The notes under the pieces: generated by a model
Databases searched by the model: none
The model's input: only the letters and a program-made list of their open reading frames with translations
Told to the model about the DNA's origin: nothing
Part shown: piece by piece, positions 1 through 9,007 of the stretch
How the letters are laid out: every line of letters starts with the position of its first letter
Position numbering within the stretch: the first letter of the stretch is position 1
DNA from: Type-B symbiont of Plautia stali
GTDB lineage: Bacteria > Pseudomonadota > Gammaproteobacteria > Enterobacterales > Enterobacteriaceae
NCBI GenBank assembly: GCA_001485295.1
Contig: BBOA01000005.1
Location: 1 to 64,000 of the forward strand
Direction: 5' to 3'
DNA: 64,000 bases
Translations under genes and position numbers: made by a program

Positions 1-75
1 TGCGATGTTTTACTCATTAGCGAAGGTGACACCGGTTATCAGCGGGACCCCGCTTATAGCAGCAGAGTATTCGGT

Positions 76-152
76 GGTGCGGTAGTTCAGTCGGTTAGAA
101 TACCGGCCTGTCACGCCGGGGGTCGCGGGTTCGAGTCCCGTCCGCACCGCCA
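76..152 (+). tRNA. aspT: tRNA-Asp (anticodon GTC)
   Basis: A 77-nt cloverleaf with acceptor stem GGTGCGG pairing CCGCACC, anticodon loop CTGTCAC giving GTC, a GGTTCGAGTCCC T-arm and an encoded CCA at 150-152. It lies directly before tRNA-Trp and hdfR, as the aspT-trpT pair does downstream of an rRNA operon in Escherichia coli. No 5S rRNA end is visible in bases 1-75. Confidence 0.97.
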
Positions 153-160
153 CCCTTTTT

Positions 161-236
161 AGGGGTGTAGTTCAATTGGTAGAGCACCGGTCTCCAAAAC
201 CGGGTGTTGAGGGTTCGAGTCCCTCCGCCCCTGCCA
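161..236 (+). tRNA. trpT: tRNA-Trp (anticodon CCA)
   Basis: A 76-nt cloverleaf with acceptor AGGGGTG pairing CGCCCCT, anticodon CCA in the loop CTCCAAA, and encoded 3' CCA. It starts eight bases after tRNA-Asp, so the two are probably co-transcribed and end at the hairpin that follows. Confidence 0.97.
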
Positions 237-241
237 GAAAA

Positions 242-268
242 AAGAATCCTTTAAGGATTCTTTTTTTC
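242..268 (+). terminator. Rho-independent terminator of the tRNA pair
   Basis: The stem AGAATCC / GGATTCT with a short loop is followed by eight T residues, six bases after tRNA-Trp. This is a textbook intrinsic terminator for the tRNA transcript. Confidence 0.85.
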
Positions 269-272
269 CTTT

Positions 273-312
273 CATTTCATAAAAAACTAAATCATTTCAT
301 AAAAAACCAAAA
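273..312. repeat. Imperfect 20-bp tandem repeat
   Basis: Two adjacent 20-bp copies beginning CATTTCATAAAAAAC lie between two terminators, differing at a few positions. It has no obvious function and resembles a slippage duplication. Confidence 0.6.
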
Positions 313-336
313 AAGGCTGACAGATCAGCCTTTTTC
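312..336. terminator. Bidirectional terminator after hdfR
   Basis: The stem AAAGGCTGA / TCAGCCTTT is flanked by A-rich and T-rich tracts, so it can terminate on either strand. It sits exactly at the 3' end of hdfR on the minus strand and also backs up the tRNA terminator. Confidence 0.75.
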
Positions 337-1178
337 TACCTTATTCTGCCGACATCAGCGCGACAGCCCGGAAACTTGAGCAGCTGGCGAATATGCGCCT
401 GCTGATCGCTGTTCTGCAGCCACACAGCATATAAAGGACGAACAGCCATCGGCGTATTAGGAATTATCATAAGATCGCTGTAGAGGCTATGCCAGTAGTC
501 GGGCAAAAAGGCGCAGGCGCCCGTGGTATAGAGCAACTCGCGCGTGACGTGCGCAGAGGTTGTCGTTAACACCGGCACGTCGTCGCCACCCGACAGGCAG
601 CTCTCGTGCTGATGGAAGTCCGCGCCCCATTCCAGCTTGATGAAATCATACTTCTCACGCTTCTCTGTTTTACGCGCTCTGAAAAGCGCTAGAGAGATAT
701 GCCCAATCTGCTGGCTGGTTAGCTCATCCATTTTAGGCGCTTCAGTGGTGACCAGCAGATCCAACTGCCGCTCGTGCAGCTGCTTAACTAGCAGATGCCG
801 CTGCGCTACGCGCGCTTCAAGATGCAGGCTCTTACGGTTCTCATAAAGGGTTTGCAGCCATGGCGTCAGATAGGCTTCCCATAGCGATGCGCTGGCGCCT
901 ATCGACAACTCATGGTGCTGCTGCGTGTGTGATACCTCTTTCTTCGCCATCATCCAGGTGCTCATCAGGCTTTCCGCGTAAGGCAGAAGGCGTTCGCCTG
1001 GCGATGTCAGCCGTATGTTATTGCGATGGCGAGTAAACAGATTAACGCCGAGCTGATTTTCCAGCTGACGAATACGAAAGCTGACGGCGGACTGTGTGAG
1101 GTAAAGGGCTTCGGCAGCCCGGCCAAAATGGCGCGTTCTGCTCACTTCCAGAAAAGTTTTTAGTAATTCCGTATCCAC
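336..1178 (-). CDS. hdfR: LysR-family regulator HdfR
   Basis: The 280-residue protein has the full LysR layout: an N-terminal winged helix-turn-helix (about residues 1-60, with [19 protein letters not shown]) and a co-inducer domain to the end. Length and sequence match E. coli HdfR (about 279 residues), a regulator known to repress the flagellar flhDC operon. Its place between the aspT-trpT pair and a divergent maoP is the conserved location. No lesion is visible, which makes it one of the few intact regulators in the window. Regulation is not evident beyond the shared divergent promoter region with maoP. Confidence 0.93.
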   Translation of the reverse strand: MDTELLKTFLEVSRTRHFGRAAEALYLTQSAVSFRIRQLENQLGVNLFTRHRNNIRLTSPGERLLPYAESLMSTWMMAKKEVSHTQQHHELSIGASASLWEAYLTPWLQTLYENRKSLHLEARVAQRHLLVKQLHERQLDLLVTTEAPKMDELTSQQIGHISLALFRARKTEKREKYDFIKLEWGADFHQHESCLSGGDDVPVLTTTSAHVTRELLYTTGACAFLPDYWHSLYSDLMIIPNTPMAVRPLYAVWLQNSDQQAHIRQLLKFPGCRADVGRIR

Positions 1179-1299
1179 AGCTTTCTCCCAAAATTTGTTT
1201 GTCGTATAGATTTAAATGTTTTGTTTTACACTCTGTCAAGCCTATCTAATACTCCGCGCCATTAATAGCTCGGCCATAAGAGAATCAGGAGCGTGTAAG

Positions 1300-1638
1300 A
1301 TGGCAGAAAGCTTCTTAACCACAAATCGTTTCTTTGATAACAAACATTATCCGCGCGGGTTCTCGCGGCATGGTGATTTTACCATTAAAGAGGCCCAACT
1401 GCTGGAGCTTCACGGTTTCGCTTTTAACGAACTTGATTTAGCGAAACGTGAACCGACGACCGAAGAAGAGCGTCTTTTCTTAGAAGTATGTCGTGGTCTG
1501 CGCGAGCCGCAAACTGAAGCTGAACGTGTATGGTCTAAATATACTGCGCGTATCAAGCGTCCTAAGCGTTTTCATACGCTCTCAGGCGGCAAGCCTCAGA
1601 TGGACACCGTTGAAGACTACAGCGATAACAATGATTAA
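1300..1638 (+). CDS. maoP: MaoP, Ori macrodomain organiser (YifE)
   Basis: The 112-residue reading frame begins [20 protein letters not shown] and runs full length to TDSDD-like acidic residues, matching MaoP/YifE of Enterobacterales in length and sequence. An upstream in-frame extension to 1216 exists, but the family start and the spacing support ATG at 1300. MaoP is known in E. coli to act with a maoS site to organise the chromosomal Ori macrodomain. Retention of this gene beside a destroyed yifB suggests it still matters. Confidence 0.92.
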   Translation: MAESFLTTNRFFDNKHYPRGFSRHGDFTIKEAQLLELHGFAFNELDLAKREPTTEEERLFLEVCRGLREPQTEAERVWSKYTARIKRPKRFHTLSGGKPQMDTVEDYSDNND

Positions 1639-1649
1639 ACAGAATGGGG

Positions 1650-1850
1650 CTTTTATTCCAAGCTACGATGCAATTACCGCGCACTCTAGCGCTCTGCATC
1701 GCTCAACGGTGCCATAATTCCGGGTAAACGCGGCGCCAGCATAGTTTTAATGGTTCGGGAGGCCCGATTAATAGCAGGCTATGTCTGCCCGCAGGGGTTG
1801 ATTTCCAGCGCCCGCCGTCTCTCCCTTAACGCGGCTGATTATGGTGTGGA
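1650..1850 (-). pseudogene. yifB: yifB remnant (Mg-chelatase/ComM-like AAA ATPase)
   Basis: Read on the minus strand, the sequence encodes a RALEI segment, then a decayed Walker A region (bases for GPPGTGKTMLA with several base losses), then RLPGIMAPLSDAER and ESAAV-like residues. This matches the ATP-binding core of YifB. Stops and frameshifts occur throughout and the rest of the roughly 500-codon gene is gone. Its position, minus strand between maoP and ilvL, is exactly that of yifB in E. coli, which supports the identification of so short a relic. Confidence 0.7.
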
Positions 1851-2144
1851 GAAACCCCGACGGCGATGGCGAAATGCTTACGCTTCGACAGTCGCCTCAA
1901 TAAAGCGAATCGTCATACACGTGGTTGTATTTCTACTCGAGCCAACAGGTAAATATTGTGCTTAATTATTGCGTCACGGTCGTAATGAATATTTGTCAAC
2001 CCTGAAATAAGCCTGTGTTTACAGTCTTATAGCTCTTTTATGTCTGTCAGAACATAAAAAAACTGATGGAAAAAGTTGTCATATTACCTATAGCTGTGAT
2101 AGCTCTGTAGATATTACTTCGAACAAGTGAAAAACAGACAACAG
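1851..2144 (+). promoter_or_regulatory. ilv operon promoter/leader region
   Basis: This stretch holds no gene. A possible promoter is TTGTCA at 2076-2081 with a weak ATAGCT at 2099-2104 (17-bp spacing), which would start transcription roughly 35 bases before ilvL, the geometry expected for an attenuated ilv operon. The -10 element is poor, so the assignment is tentative. Confidence 0.35.
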
Positions 2145-2240
2145 ATGAAAGCCCTTCTACAAGTGATTAGCTTGGTAGTGATTAGTGTGGCGGTGATTAT
2201 TAACCCACCTTGGTGGGGCTACGCTTGGAGAAATAAATGA
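2145..2240 (+). CDS. ilvL: ilv operon leader peptide
   Basis: A 31-codon frame begins MKALLQVISLVVISVAVII, almost the same as the E. coli IlvL leader, and is dense in Leu, Val and Ile codons that sense charged tRNAs. The C-terminal third is unusual: NPPWWGYAWRNK replaces the usual IPPCGAALGR-type end and adds three Trp codons. The intrinsic terminator 24 bases downstream completes the attenuator. Ribosome stalling at the Ile/Val/Leu codons would prevent terminator formation and open the operon. Confidence 0.9.
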   Translation: MKALLQVISLVVISVAVIINPPWWGYAWRNK

Positions 2241-2263
2241 TTAAAAATCAAGCTTGTAATTCG

Positions 2264-2299
2264 AAAAACCCCCGCACCGAAAGGCTCGGGGGTTTTTTT
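2264..2299 (+). terminator. ilv attenuator terminator
   Basis: CCCCCG and CGGGGG form a GC stem with a loop of about 12 bases and are followed by seven T residues. Placed just after ilvL, it is the attenuator of the ilvGMEDA operon. Confidence 0.9.
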
Positions 2300-2392
2300 C
2301 GACCAGTGCAAATCTCAGCTGATTACCGAGGAGCAAACAATGAGCAGTAGGATAAAATTCTGTTGCTTCCCTAAGGATACAGGAAAATAACC

Positions 2393-3327
2393 ATGATAGG
2401 TGCACAGTGGGTATTTCAGGCTTTACGCACGCTGGGTGTCGAGACCAGTGTTTGGCTATCCTGGCGGGGCGCCATTATGCCAGTGTACGATGCGCTCTAC
2501 GATGGCGGCGTGGAACACTTACTGTGTTGTCATGAGCAAGGCGCGGTAGTCTCAGTGATCGGCTATGCCCGCGCAACCGGCAAAATCGGCGTCTGCATTG
2601 CGACCTCCGGCCCGAGCGCGCCCAACTTAATCACCGGCCTAGTGGAAGCGATGATAAATTCCGTGCTGATCGTCGCCATCACTAGCCAAGTCTCTTCGGC
2701 GTTTATCGGCACCGACGCCTTTCAGGAGATCGACGTTTTAGGCCTGTCGTTGGCCTGCACCAACACAGCTTCGTTGAATCGCTGGACGAGCTGCCCTCAG
2801 TCATGGCGGAAGCCTTCGCTATCGCTCAGTCAGGTCGTCGGGGTCCTGTACTGGTCGATATCCCGAAAGATATCCAGATCGCCAGCGACGAGCTGACGCC
2901 GCATTTGCTGCTGGTCGAAGAGCAGGTCGCCCGTCCCGACAACACCGTGACTTGCGTATCGGGCGACGGTTGGATCATGATGAACATTCAGGAGCTGGGC
3001 ACTATCAAGCGTAAAAAGCTGCCGGTGAAAATCTTGCTGCTGGATAACTAGCGTCTCGGCATGGTGCGTCAGTGGCAGCAGCTCTTTTTCGAAGGTCGCT
3101 ATAGCGAAACCATTCTGACCGACAACCTCGATTTTCTGATGCTGGCCAGCGCGTTTGATATTCTAAGACAGCGTATTAGCCGTAAAGATGAGGTCGACGC
3201 TGCACTTGATGCTTTGCTGAACAAAGGTTCCTACTTCCTGCATATTGCGATTGATGAGCATGAAAACGTCTGGCCACTGGTGCCGCTTGGCGCCAGTAAC
3301 GCAAATATGATGGAGAAAACTGTATGA
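2393..3327 (+). pseudogene. ilvG: Acetolactate synthase II large subunit, broken
   Basis: The N-terminal residues match IlvG ([17 protein letters not shown], then [14 protein letters not shown]). Several lesions are visible. A local frameshift pair at about 2446-2475 destroys the FGYPGGA motif. A one-base loss near 2762 shifts the frame before the ESLDELP segment. About 240-250 central codons are missing near 2930, where [12 protein letters not shown] joins two distant parts. A TAG replaces the Gln of DNQRLGMV at 3049-3051. The C-terminus to WPLVPLGASNANMMEKTV is recognisable and overlaps ilvM. The product cannot be an active ThDP enzyme. Confidence 0.93.
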
Positions 3328-3540
3328 ACCAGCACCAATTGTCTATTGGTGCGCACTTTACGCGTCGTCCGCCATCGCGGTTTTCAGATCTGCGCCATGA
3401 ACATGGGCGCAGTGGCGAACGGCGAAAACATTAATATCGAAATGACCGTTGCCAGCCAGCGGTCAGTCGATTTACTGTCTTCACAGTTAAGCAAATTAAT
3501 GCATGTCGCCAGTGTCGAGATCCAGCAACAAACATCATAA
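3324..3540 (+). pseudogene. ilvM: Acetolactate synthase II regulatory subunit, damaged 5' end
   Basis: The ATG at 3324 overlaps the ilvG stop and begins MNQHQLSI, as in IlvM. About ten codons are then lost with a change of frame; the remainder, LRVVRHRGFQICAMNM to the end, is intact in the frame that opens with TTG at 3346. A short product from that TTG is conceivable, but it would lack the first beta strand of the ACT-like fold. With ilvG dead it would have no partner. Confidence 0.8.
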
Positions 3541-3573
3541 CAAATCTACGCTTGGTCGTGAAAGGAAATAAGA

Positions 3574-4503
3574 ATGAGCACGAAGAAAGCAGACTTTATT
3601 TGGTTCAACGGGGAGATGGTTAGGTGGGAAGAAGCAAAAGTTAGCGTTATGTATCACGCGCTGCACTATGGTACTTCTGTGTTCGAAGGCGTGCGCTGCT
3701 ACGACTCGCACAAAGGCGCGGTGGTGTTCCGTCACCGTGAACACATGCAGCGTCTGCACGATTTCGCTAAAATCTATCGTTTCTCGTTGAAATATAGCGT
3801 CGAAGAGCTGATGGAAGCGACCAGCAAAGTGCTTCGTGACAACAACCTGAAAAGCGCCTATATCCGTCCGCTGGCCTTTGTCGGCGATGTCGGTCTGGGC
3901 GTGAACCCGCCGAATGGTTATACCACTGACGTGATCATCGCCGCCTTACCGTGGGCCGCGTACTTGAGCGCTGAAGCGCTGGAAGACGGCATCAACACTA
4001 TGGTTTCTTCATGGAATCACGGCGCGCCGAATACGCTGCCGACCGCAGCGAAAGCAGGCGGCAATTACCTTTCTTCTCTGCTGATAGGCAGCGAAGCGCG
4101 CCGCCACGGCTATCAGGAAGGCATCGCGCTCGACACCAACGGCTATATCTCTGAAGGCGCGGGCGAAAACCTGTTTGAAGTCAAAGACGGCATTCTGTTT
4201 ACCCCGCCGTTCACCTTCTCTGCGCTGCTAGGTATTACCCGCGACGCCATCATCAAGCTGGCGCAGGATCTGGGCATCGAAGTGCGCGAGCAGGTGCTGT
4301 CGCGCGAGTCGCTCTATCTGGCCGATGAGATTTTCATGTCCGGCACCGCCGCAGAGATCACGCCGGTTCGCAGCGTCGACGGCATCCAGACGGGCGAGGG
4401 CAAACACGGTCCAGTGACCACCCAAATCCAGAAAGCTTTCTTCGGCCTGTTCACTTGCGAAACCGAAGACAAATACGGCTGGCTGGATCAGGTTAACCCA
4501 TAA
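3574..4503 (+). CDS. ilvE: Branched-chain amino acid aminotransferase IlvE
   Basis: The protein has 309 residues, the same length as E. coli IlvE, and is collinear throughout. The PLP-binding lysine is residue 160 in [13 protein letters not shown], and the [15 protein letters not shown] and [16 protein letters not shown] segments that bind cofactor phosphate and substrate are present. It transaminates the 2-oxo acids of Ile, Val and Leu with glutamate in the cytoplasm. An AGGAAATAAGA ribosome-binding site precedes ATG 3574. It is the first intact gene of the ilv operon, followed after 61 bases by ilvD. Confidence 0.97.
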   Translation: MSTKKADFIWFNGEMVRWEEAKVSVMYHALHYGTSVFEGVRCYDSHKGAVVFRHREHMQRLHDFAKIYRFSLKYSVEELMEATSKVLRDNNLKSAYIRPLAFVGDVGLGVNPPNGYTTDVIIAALPWAAYLSAEALEDGINTMVSSWNHGAPNTLPTAAKAGGNYLSSLLIGSEARRHGYQEGIALDTNGYISEGAGENLFEVKDGILFTPPFTFSALLGITRDAIIKLAQDLGIEVREQVLSRESLYLADEIFMSGTAAEITPVRSVDGIQTGEGKHGPVTTQIQKAFFGLFTCETEDKYGWLDQVNP

Positions 4504-4564
4504 TAAGACAGTAACGCGGGCGCAGCAGTGCCCGCGTCATTTTTCAGACTGGAGTAAACAGAGC

Positions 4565-6415
4565 ATGCCTAAGTACCGTTCCGCTACCACCACTCATGGC
4601 CGCAATATGGCGGGTGCCCGTGCCCTGTGGCGCGCCACAGGAATGACCGACGCTGATTTCGGCAAGCCGATTATCGCCGTGGTCAACTCATTCACCCAAT
4701 TTGTGCCGGGCCACGTCCACCTGCGCGATCTTGGCAAGCTGGTCGCCGAGCAGATCGAAGCGGCAGGCGGCGTCGCTAAAGAGTTCAACACCATTGCGGT
4801 GGATGACGGTATCGCCATGGGCCATGGCGGCATGCTCTATTCGCTGCCGTCGCGCGAGTTGATCGCCGACTCGGTCGAGTACATGGTTAACGCGCACTGC
4901 GCCGACGCCATGGTCTGCATTTCCAACTGCGACAAAATCACGCCGGGCATGCTAATGGCGTCGCTGCGCCTTAATATTCCGGTGATCTTCGTCTCCGGCG
5001 GTCCGATGGAAGCCGGAAAAACCAAACTTTCTGACAAGATCATTAAGCTGGATCTGGTCGACGCGATGATTCAGGGCGCCAACCCGAACGTCAGCGACGC
5101 TGACAGTGAACAGATTGAACGCTCCGCCTGTCCAACCTGCGGCTCCTGTTCCGGCATGTTCACCGCTAACTCGATGAACTGCCTGACCGAAGCGCTGGGC
5201 CTGTCACAGCCGGGCAACGGCTCGCTGCTGGCGACCCACGCCGACCGCAAAGATCTCTTTATCAACGCGGGTAAGCGCATTGTTAACCTGACTAAACAGT
5301 ATTATGAGCAGGACGATGTGCGCGTACTGCCGCGCAATATCGCGAATAAAGCCGCGTTTGAAAACGCTATGGCGCTGGATATCGCCATGGGCGGCTCTAC
5401 CAATACCGTGCTGCACCTGCTGGCGGCCGCGCAGGAAGGTGAAATCGACTTCAATATTTCCGACATCGATCGCCTGTCGCGCAAAGTACCACACCTGTGC
5501 AAAGTCGCGCCGAGCACACAGAAATACCATATGGAAGATGTGCACCGCGCAGGCGGTATGATCGGTATCCTCGGCGAGCTGGATCGTGCGGGCCTGCTGC
5601 ATACCGACGTACGCAACGTGTTGGGTCTCAACCTGCGCGAAACCTTGGATCAGTACGACATCATGCTAACCCGGGATGAAGCGGTGAAAAAGATGTTCCG
5701 CGTTGGCCCAGCAGGTATTCGCACCACGCGGGCGTTCTCGCAGGATTGCCGCTGGGACACGCTGGACAACGATCGTCAGGATGGCTGTATCCGCACGCGC
5801 GAGCACGCTTTCTCGCAGGATGGCGGCTTGGCGGTGCTCTATGGCAACCTCGCCGAAGATGGCTGTATCGTCAAAACCGCTGGTGTGGACAAAGAGATCC
5901 TCACCTTCAAAGGCCCGGCGAAAGTTTACGAAAGCCAGGATGAGGCGGTCGAGGCGATCCTCGGCGGCAAAGTGGTCGCGGGCGACGTGGTGGTGATCCG
6001 CTATGAAGGGCCGAAAGGCGGACCGGGCATGCAGGAAATGCTCTATCCGACTGCCTATCTGAAATCGACGGGGCTTGGCAAAAGCTGTGCGCTGATCACC
6101 GACGGACGCTTCTCCGGCGGCACCTCTGGCCTGTCTATCGGCCACGCTTCGCCGGAAGCGGCCAGCGGCGGAACCATCGCGCTGGTGAAAGATGGTGACC
6201 TCATCGAGATCGAGATCCCGAACCGCGGCATCAAGCTGGCGGTGCCGGACAACGAACTGCACGCGCGTCGCAAAGAGGAAGAGGCGCGCGGCTGTGCGGC
6301 CTATACGCCGCACAGCCGCGTACGTCAGGTTTCGTTCGCGCTGCGCGCCTACGCATCCCTTGCCACCAGCGCCGACAAAGGCGCGGTGCGCGACAAGAGC
6401 AAGCTGGGAGGCTAA
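4565..6415 (+). CDS. ilvD: Dihydroxy-acid dehydratase IlvD
   Basis: The 616-residue protein has the IlvD/Edd family layout. Iron-sulfur and metal-site residues are in place: C122 in [10 protein letters not shown] with the neighbouring carbamylated-type lysine K124, and C195 in [17 protein letters not shown], plus D81. It dehydrates 2,3-dihydroxy-isovalerate and -methylvalerate, the step before IlvE. The frame is clean for more than 1.8 kb. The stop is three bases before the ilvA start, showing tight operon coupling. Confidence 0.97.
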   Translation: MPKYRSATTTHGRNMAGARALWRATGMTDADFGKPIIAVVNSFTQFVPGHVHLRDLGKLVAEQIEAAGGVAKEFNTIAVDDGIAMGHGGMLYSLPSRELIADSVEYMVNAHCADAMVCISNCDKITPGMLMASLRLNIPVIFVSGGPMEAGKTKLSDKIIKLDLVDAMIQGANPNVSDADSEQIERSACPTCGSCSGMFTANSMNCLTEALGLSQPGNGSLLATHADRKDLFINAGKRIVNLTKQYYEQDDVRVLPRNIANKAAFENAMALDIAMGGSTNTVLHLLAAAQEGEIDFNISDIDRLSRKVPHLCKVAPSTQKYHMEDVHRAGGMIGILGELDRAGLLHTDVRNVLGLNLRETLDQYDIMLTRDEAVKKMFRVGPAGIRTTRAFSQDCRWDTLDNDRQDGCIRTREHAFSQDGGLAVLYGNLAEDGCIVKTAGVDKEILTFKGPAKVYESQDEAVEAILGGKVVAGDVVVIRYEGPKGGPGMQEMLYPTAYLKSTGLGKSCALITDGRFSGGTSGLSIGHASPEAASGGTIALVKDGDLIEIEIPNRGIKLAVPDNELHARRKEEEARGCAAYTPHSRVRQVSFALRAYASLATSADKGAVRDKSKLGG

Positions 6416-6418
6416 CTG

Positions 6419-7963
6419 ATGGGTGAGGCTCGACCGCTACCTGCATCGCCCTGCGGCGCGGAATATCTGCGCGCCGTGCTGCGCTCGCCCGTGTATGAAG
6501 TCGCACAGGTGACGCCGCTGCAAAAAATGGAAAAAATTTCATCGCGTCTCGGCAATACTATTCTGGTGAAACGCGAGGATCGTCAGCCGGTGCACAGCTT
6601 CAAGCTGCGCGGTGCCTACGCGATGATCGCCGGATTGGAAGAGCAGAAAGCGCGCGGCGTGGTAACGGCGTCAGCCGGAAACCACGCGCAAGGCGTGGCG
6701 CTCTCCGCCAGCAGACTCGGCATAAAATCGCTGATTGTTATGCCGGTGACCACGGCAGACATCAAGGTGGATGCGGTGCGCGCTTTTGGGGGTGAGGCTT
6801 ATCTGTACGGCGCTAACTTCGACGAGGCGAAAGCCAAAGCGATAGAGCTGGCGGAGAAACAGGGCTACACCTTCGTGCCGCCGTTTGACCATCCGGCGGT
6901 GATCGCCGGTCAGGGCACGCTGGCGATGGAGCTGCTTCAGCAGGACGCACATCTCGATCGCGTTTTCGTGCCGGTGGGCGGCGGCGGTCTGGCGGCGGGC
7001 GTGGCGGTGCTAATTAAGCAGCTGATGCCACAGATTAAGGTGATCGCGGTAGAGTCGGAAGACTCCGCCTGTCTGAAAGCGGCGCTTGAGGCGGGCGAGC
7101 CGGTGGATCTGCCGCGCGTCGGGCTGTTTGCCGAAGGCGTGGCGGTAAAGCGCATCGGCAGCGAAACCTTCCGCCTGTGCCAGGAATACCTCGACGACAT
7201 CATTACCGTCGATAGCGACGCCATCTGCGCGGCGATGAAAGATCTGTTTGAAGACGTGCGTGCGGTGGCGGAGCCCTCAGGCGCGCTGTCGCTGGCGGGC
7301 ATGAAGAAATATATCCAGCAGCACGACATCAAAGGCGAGCGGCTGGCGCATGTTCTTTCGGGCGCCAACGTCAACTTCCACGGCCTACGCTACGTCTCCG
7401 AGCGCTGCGAGCTGGGCGAGCAGCGTGAAGCGCTGCTGGCGGTGACGATCCCGGAACAGCAGGGCAGCTTCCTGAAGTTCTGTCAGGCGCTGTGCGGACG
7501 GTCAGTTACCGAGTTCAACTACCGCTACGCCGACGCCGATAGCGCCTATATCTTCGTCGGCGTGCGCTTAACGCGCGGGCTGGAGGAGCGCGGCGAGATC
7601 ATCAGCCAGCTGATGCAGGGTGGTTATCAGGTGGTGGATCTCTCCGACGACGAGATGGCGAAGCTGCACGTGCGCTATATGGTGGGCGGACGCCCGTCAA
7701 AGCCGCTGCGCGAACGGCTGTTCAGTTTTGAATTCCCGGAGGCGCCCGGTGCGCTGCTGAAGTTTCTGCAAACTCTGGGCACGCACTGGAATATCTCTCT
7801 ATTTCACTATCGAAGCCACGGCACCGATTATGGCCGCGTGCTGGCGGCCTTTGAGATTTGCGATAACGAGCCACGTTTCGAGTCGCACCTGACCGCACTG
7901 GGCTACGACTTCCACGATGAAGCCAATAACCCGGCGTTCCGTTTCTTTCTTGCCGGGCAGTAA
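6419..7963 (+). CDS. ilvA: Biosynthetic threonine deaminase IlvA
   Basis: The protein has 514 residues, equal to E. coli IlvA. K62 in PVHSFKLRGAY is the PLP lysine and VGGGGLAAG the phosphate-binding loop. The C-terminal third holds two ACT-like regulatory domains (about 340-410 and 430-510), which mediate isoleucine inhibition and valine activation in this family. It converts threonine to 2-oxobutanoate and so commits carbon to isoleucine. It is the last gene of the operon, abutting the convergent ilvY end without a gap. Confidence 0.97.
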   Translation: MGEARPLPASPCGAEYLRAVLRSPVYEVAQVTPLQKMEKISSRLGNTILVKREDRQPVHSFKLRGAYAMIAGLEEQKARGVVTASAGNHAQGVALSASRLGIKSLIVMPVTTADIKVDAVRAFGGEAYLYGANFDEAKAKAIELAEKQGYTFVPPFDHPAVIAGQGTLAMELLQQDAHLDRVFVPVGGGGLAAGVAVLIKQLMPQIKVIAVESEDSACLKAALEAGEPVDLPRVGLFAEGVAVKRIGSETFRLCQEYLDDIITVDSDAICAAMKDLFEDVRAVAEPSGALSLAGMKKYIQQHDIKGERLAHVLSGANVNFHGLRYVSERCELGEQREALLAVTIPEQQGSFLKFCQALCGRSVTEFNYRYADADSAYIFVGVRLTRGLEERGEIISQLMQGGYQVVDLSDDEMAKLHVRYMVGGRPSKPLRERLFSFEFPEAPGALLKFLQTLGTHWNISLFHYRSHGTDYGRVLAAFEICDNEPRFESHLTALGYDFHDEANNPAFRFFLAGQ

Positions 7964-8845
7964 TTACAGTAGGTGCCAGAACGCGTGAATCAGCGGCTCT
8001 CCGAGCCGCTTTTTTTGTACGCAGACGCCCAGCTCCAGCGGCGCCACCGACTCCCCATTCTCTAGCGTCAGCACGCGATTGCGCACCGGTTCTGGGCTGT
8101 TCTCCAGCACCACGTCCGGCAGCAGCGCGATGCCGCAGCCGAGCGCTACCATCGACACTATCGCCTCATGACCGGAAACCGTGGCGTAAATTTGCGGGTT
8201 GGGAATGCGGCGACGGCGGAACCAGAGATCGATGCTGCGTCGTGCCGGCCCCTGATCGGGCAGTATAAACGGGATCTGCGCCCAGTCGGGCGACGGCTGC
8301 GTCGCTTGGCTGCGCACCGGACAGGGCAGCGCCGGGGCGATCAGCACCAGCGGGATCAGGCCCAGCGGCGTAAAGTCGATGCTAGCGGGCAGCGATTCGG
8401 ACCGCCCGACGATCGCCAGATCCGCCTCGCGGGACTGCGCCATCTCAATGGCGTCGGCGGCATCGCCGGTGGTCAGTTTAATCTCCACCTGCGGATGTTC
8501 GGCGTGAAAGCGATCCAGAATCGAAGGCAGGTGACTATAGGCGGCCGTCACTGAGCAGAATAGGCGCAGCTCGCCGTTCAGCGACGGGCCGTTAAGATCC
8601 ATCACATGGCGCAGTTGCTGATACTGCAACAGCGTCTGCTGCGCGAACTGGCGCAGACGCTCGCCCGCTTCGGTCAGCGCCACGGTGCGGTTATCGCGCA
8701 GAAACAGCGTATGTCCTACATCCTCTTCAAGGCGCTGGATCTGGCGCGACAGCGTGGACGGACTGACGTGCATAGCGCGCGCCGTGCGGCCATAATGGCA
8801 GCTTTCAGCCAGATGAAGAAACAGCTTCAGATCTCGTAAATCTAT
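7964..8845 (-). CDS. ilvY: LysR-type activator IlvY with ATA in place of the start codon
   Basis: From codon 1 the reading frame gives IDLRDLKLFLHLAESCHYGRT and then MHVSPSTLSRQIQRLEED, matching IlvY (about 293 residues, E. coli 297). The first codon, at 8845-8843, is ATA instead of ATG, and no in-frame ATG, GTG or TTG lies just upstream. The first internal ATG (codon 25, at 8773) would remove half of the DNA-binding helix-turn-helix. The rest of the gene is clean. It is divergent from ilvC, which IlvY activates with acetolactate or acetohydroxybutyrate as inducer. Either ATA works poorly as a start or the regulator is newly dead. Confidence 0.8.
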   Translation of the reverse strand: MDLRDLKLFLHLAESCHYGRTARAMHVSPSTLSRQIQRLEEDVGHTLFLRDNRTVALTEAGERLRQFAQQTLLQYQQLRHVMDLNGPSLNGELRLFCSVTAAYSHLPSILDRFHAEHPQVEIKLTTGDAADAIEMAQSREADLAIVGRSESLPASIDFTPLGLIPLVLIAPALPCPVRSQATQPSPDWAQIPFILPDQGPARRSIDLWFRRRRIPNPQIYATVSGHEAIVSMVALGCGIALLPDVVLENSPEPVRNRVLTLENGESVAPLELGVCVQKKRLGEPLIHAFWHLL

Positions 8846-9007
8846 GTGCCTTGACCTCTCAGATAGTGTTGTAAATCCTGCAATGTGACCTTGCTAATAT
8901 ATCAATTTAAGCAACAGATTTCATGTTATATGATGGGGTCATTCGCGGCGCTGCTATCGGCGCCATTACCACACAAAAATAAACACAACATCTGACCGGA
9001 GTGCCGC
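8846..9007. promoter_or_regulatory. ilvY-ilvC divergent control region
   Basis: This 162-base gap separates divergent ilvY and ilvC. In E. coli the equivalent region carries tandem IlvY operators and the overlapping ilvC promoter. Here it contains AT-rich sequence (for example TTAAGCAACAGATTTCATG) and a GGCGCTGCTATCGGCGCC palindrome. I could not assign operators with certainty. Confidence 0.5.

Noticed and set aside
1-75. The end of a 5S rRNA gene before tRNA-Asp
   Set aside because: The E. coli order would put rrf here, but these bases do not match the 5S 3' end; it may lie further upstream.
176-379. A 67-codon plus-strand frame overlapping tRNA-Trp and hdfR
   Set aside because: It runs through the tRNA, two terminators and the end of hdfR, and has no ribosome-binding site or homology.
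4594-6313. Many long open frames on the opposite strand and in other frames within ilvD
   Set aside because: They are shadows of a high-GC coding gene; none resembles a known family and all overlap the intact ilvD.
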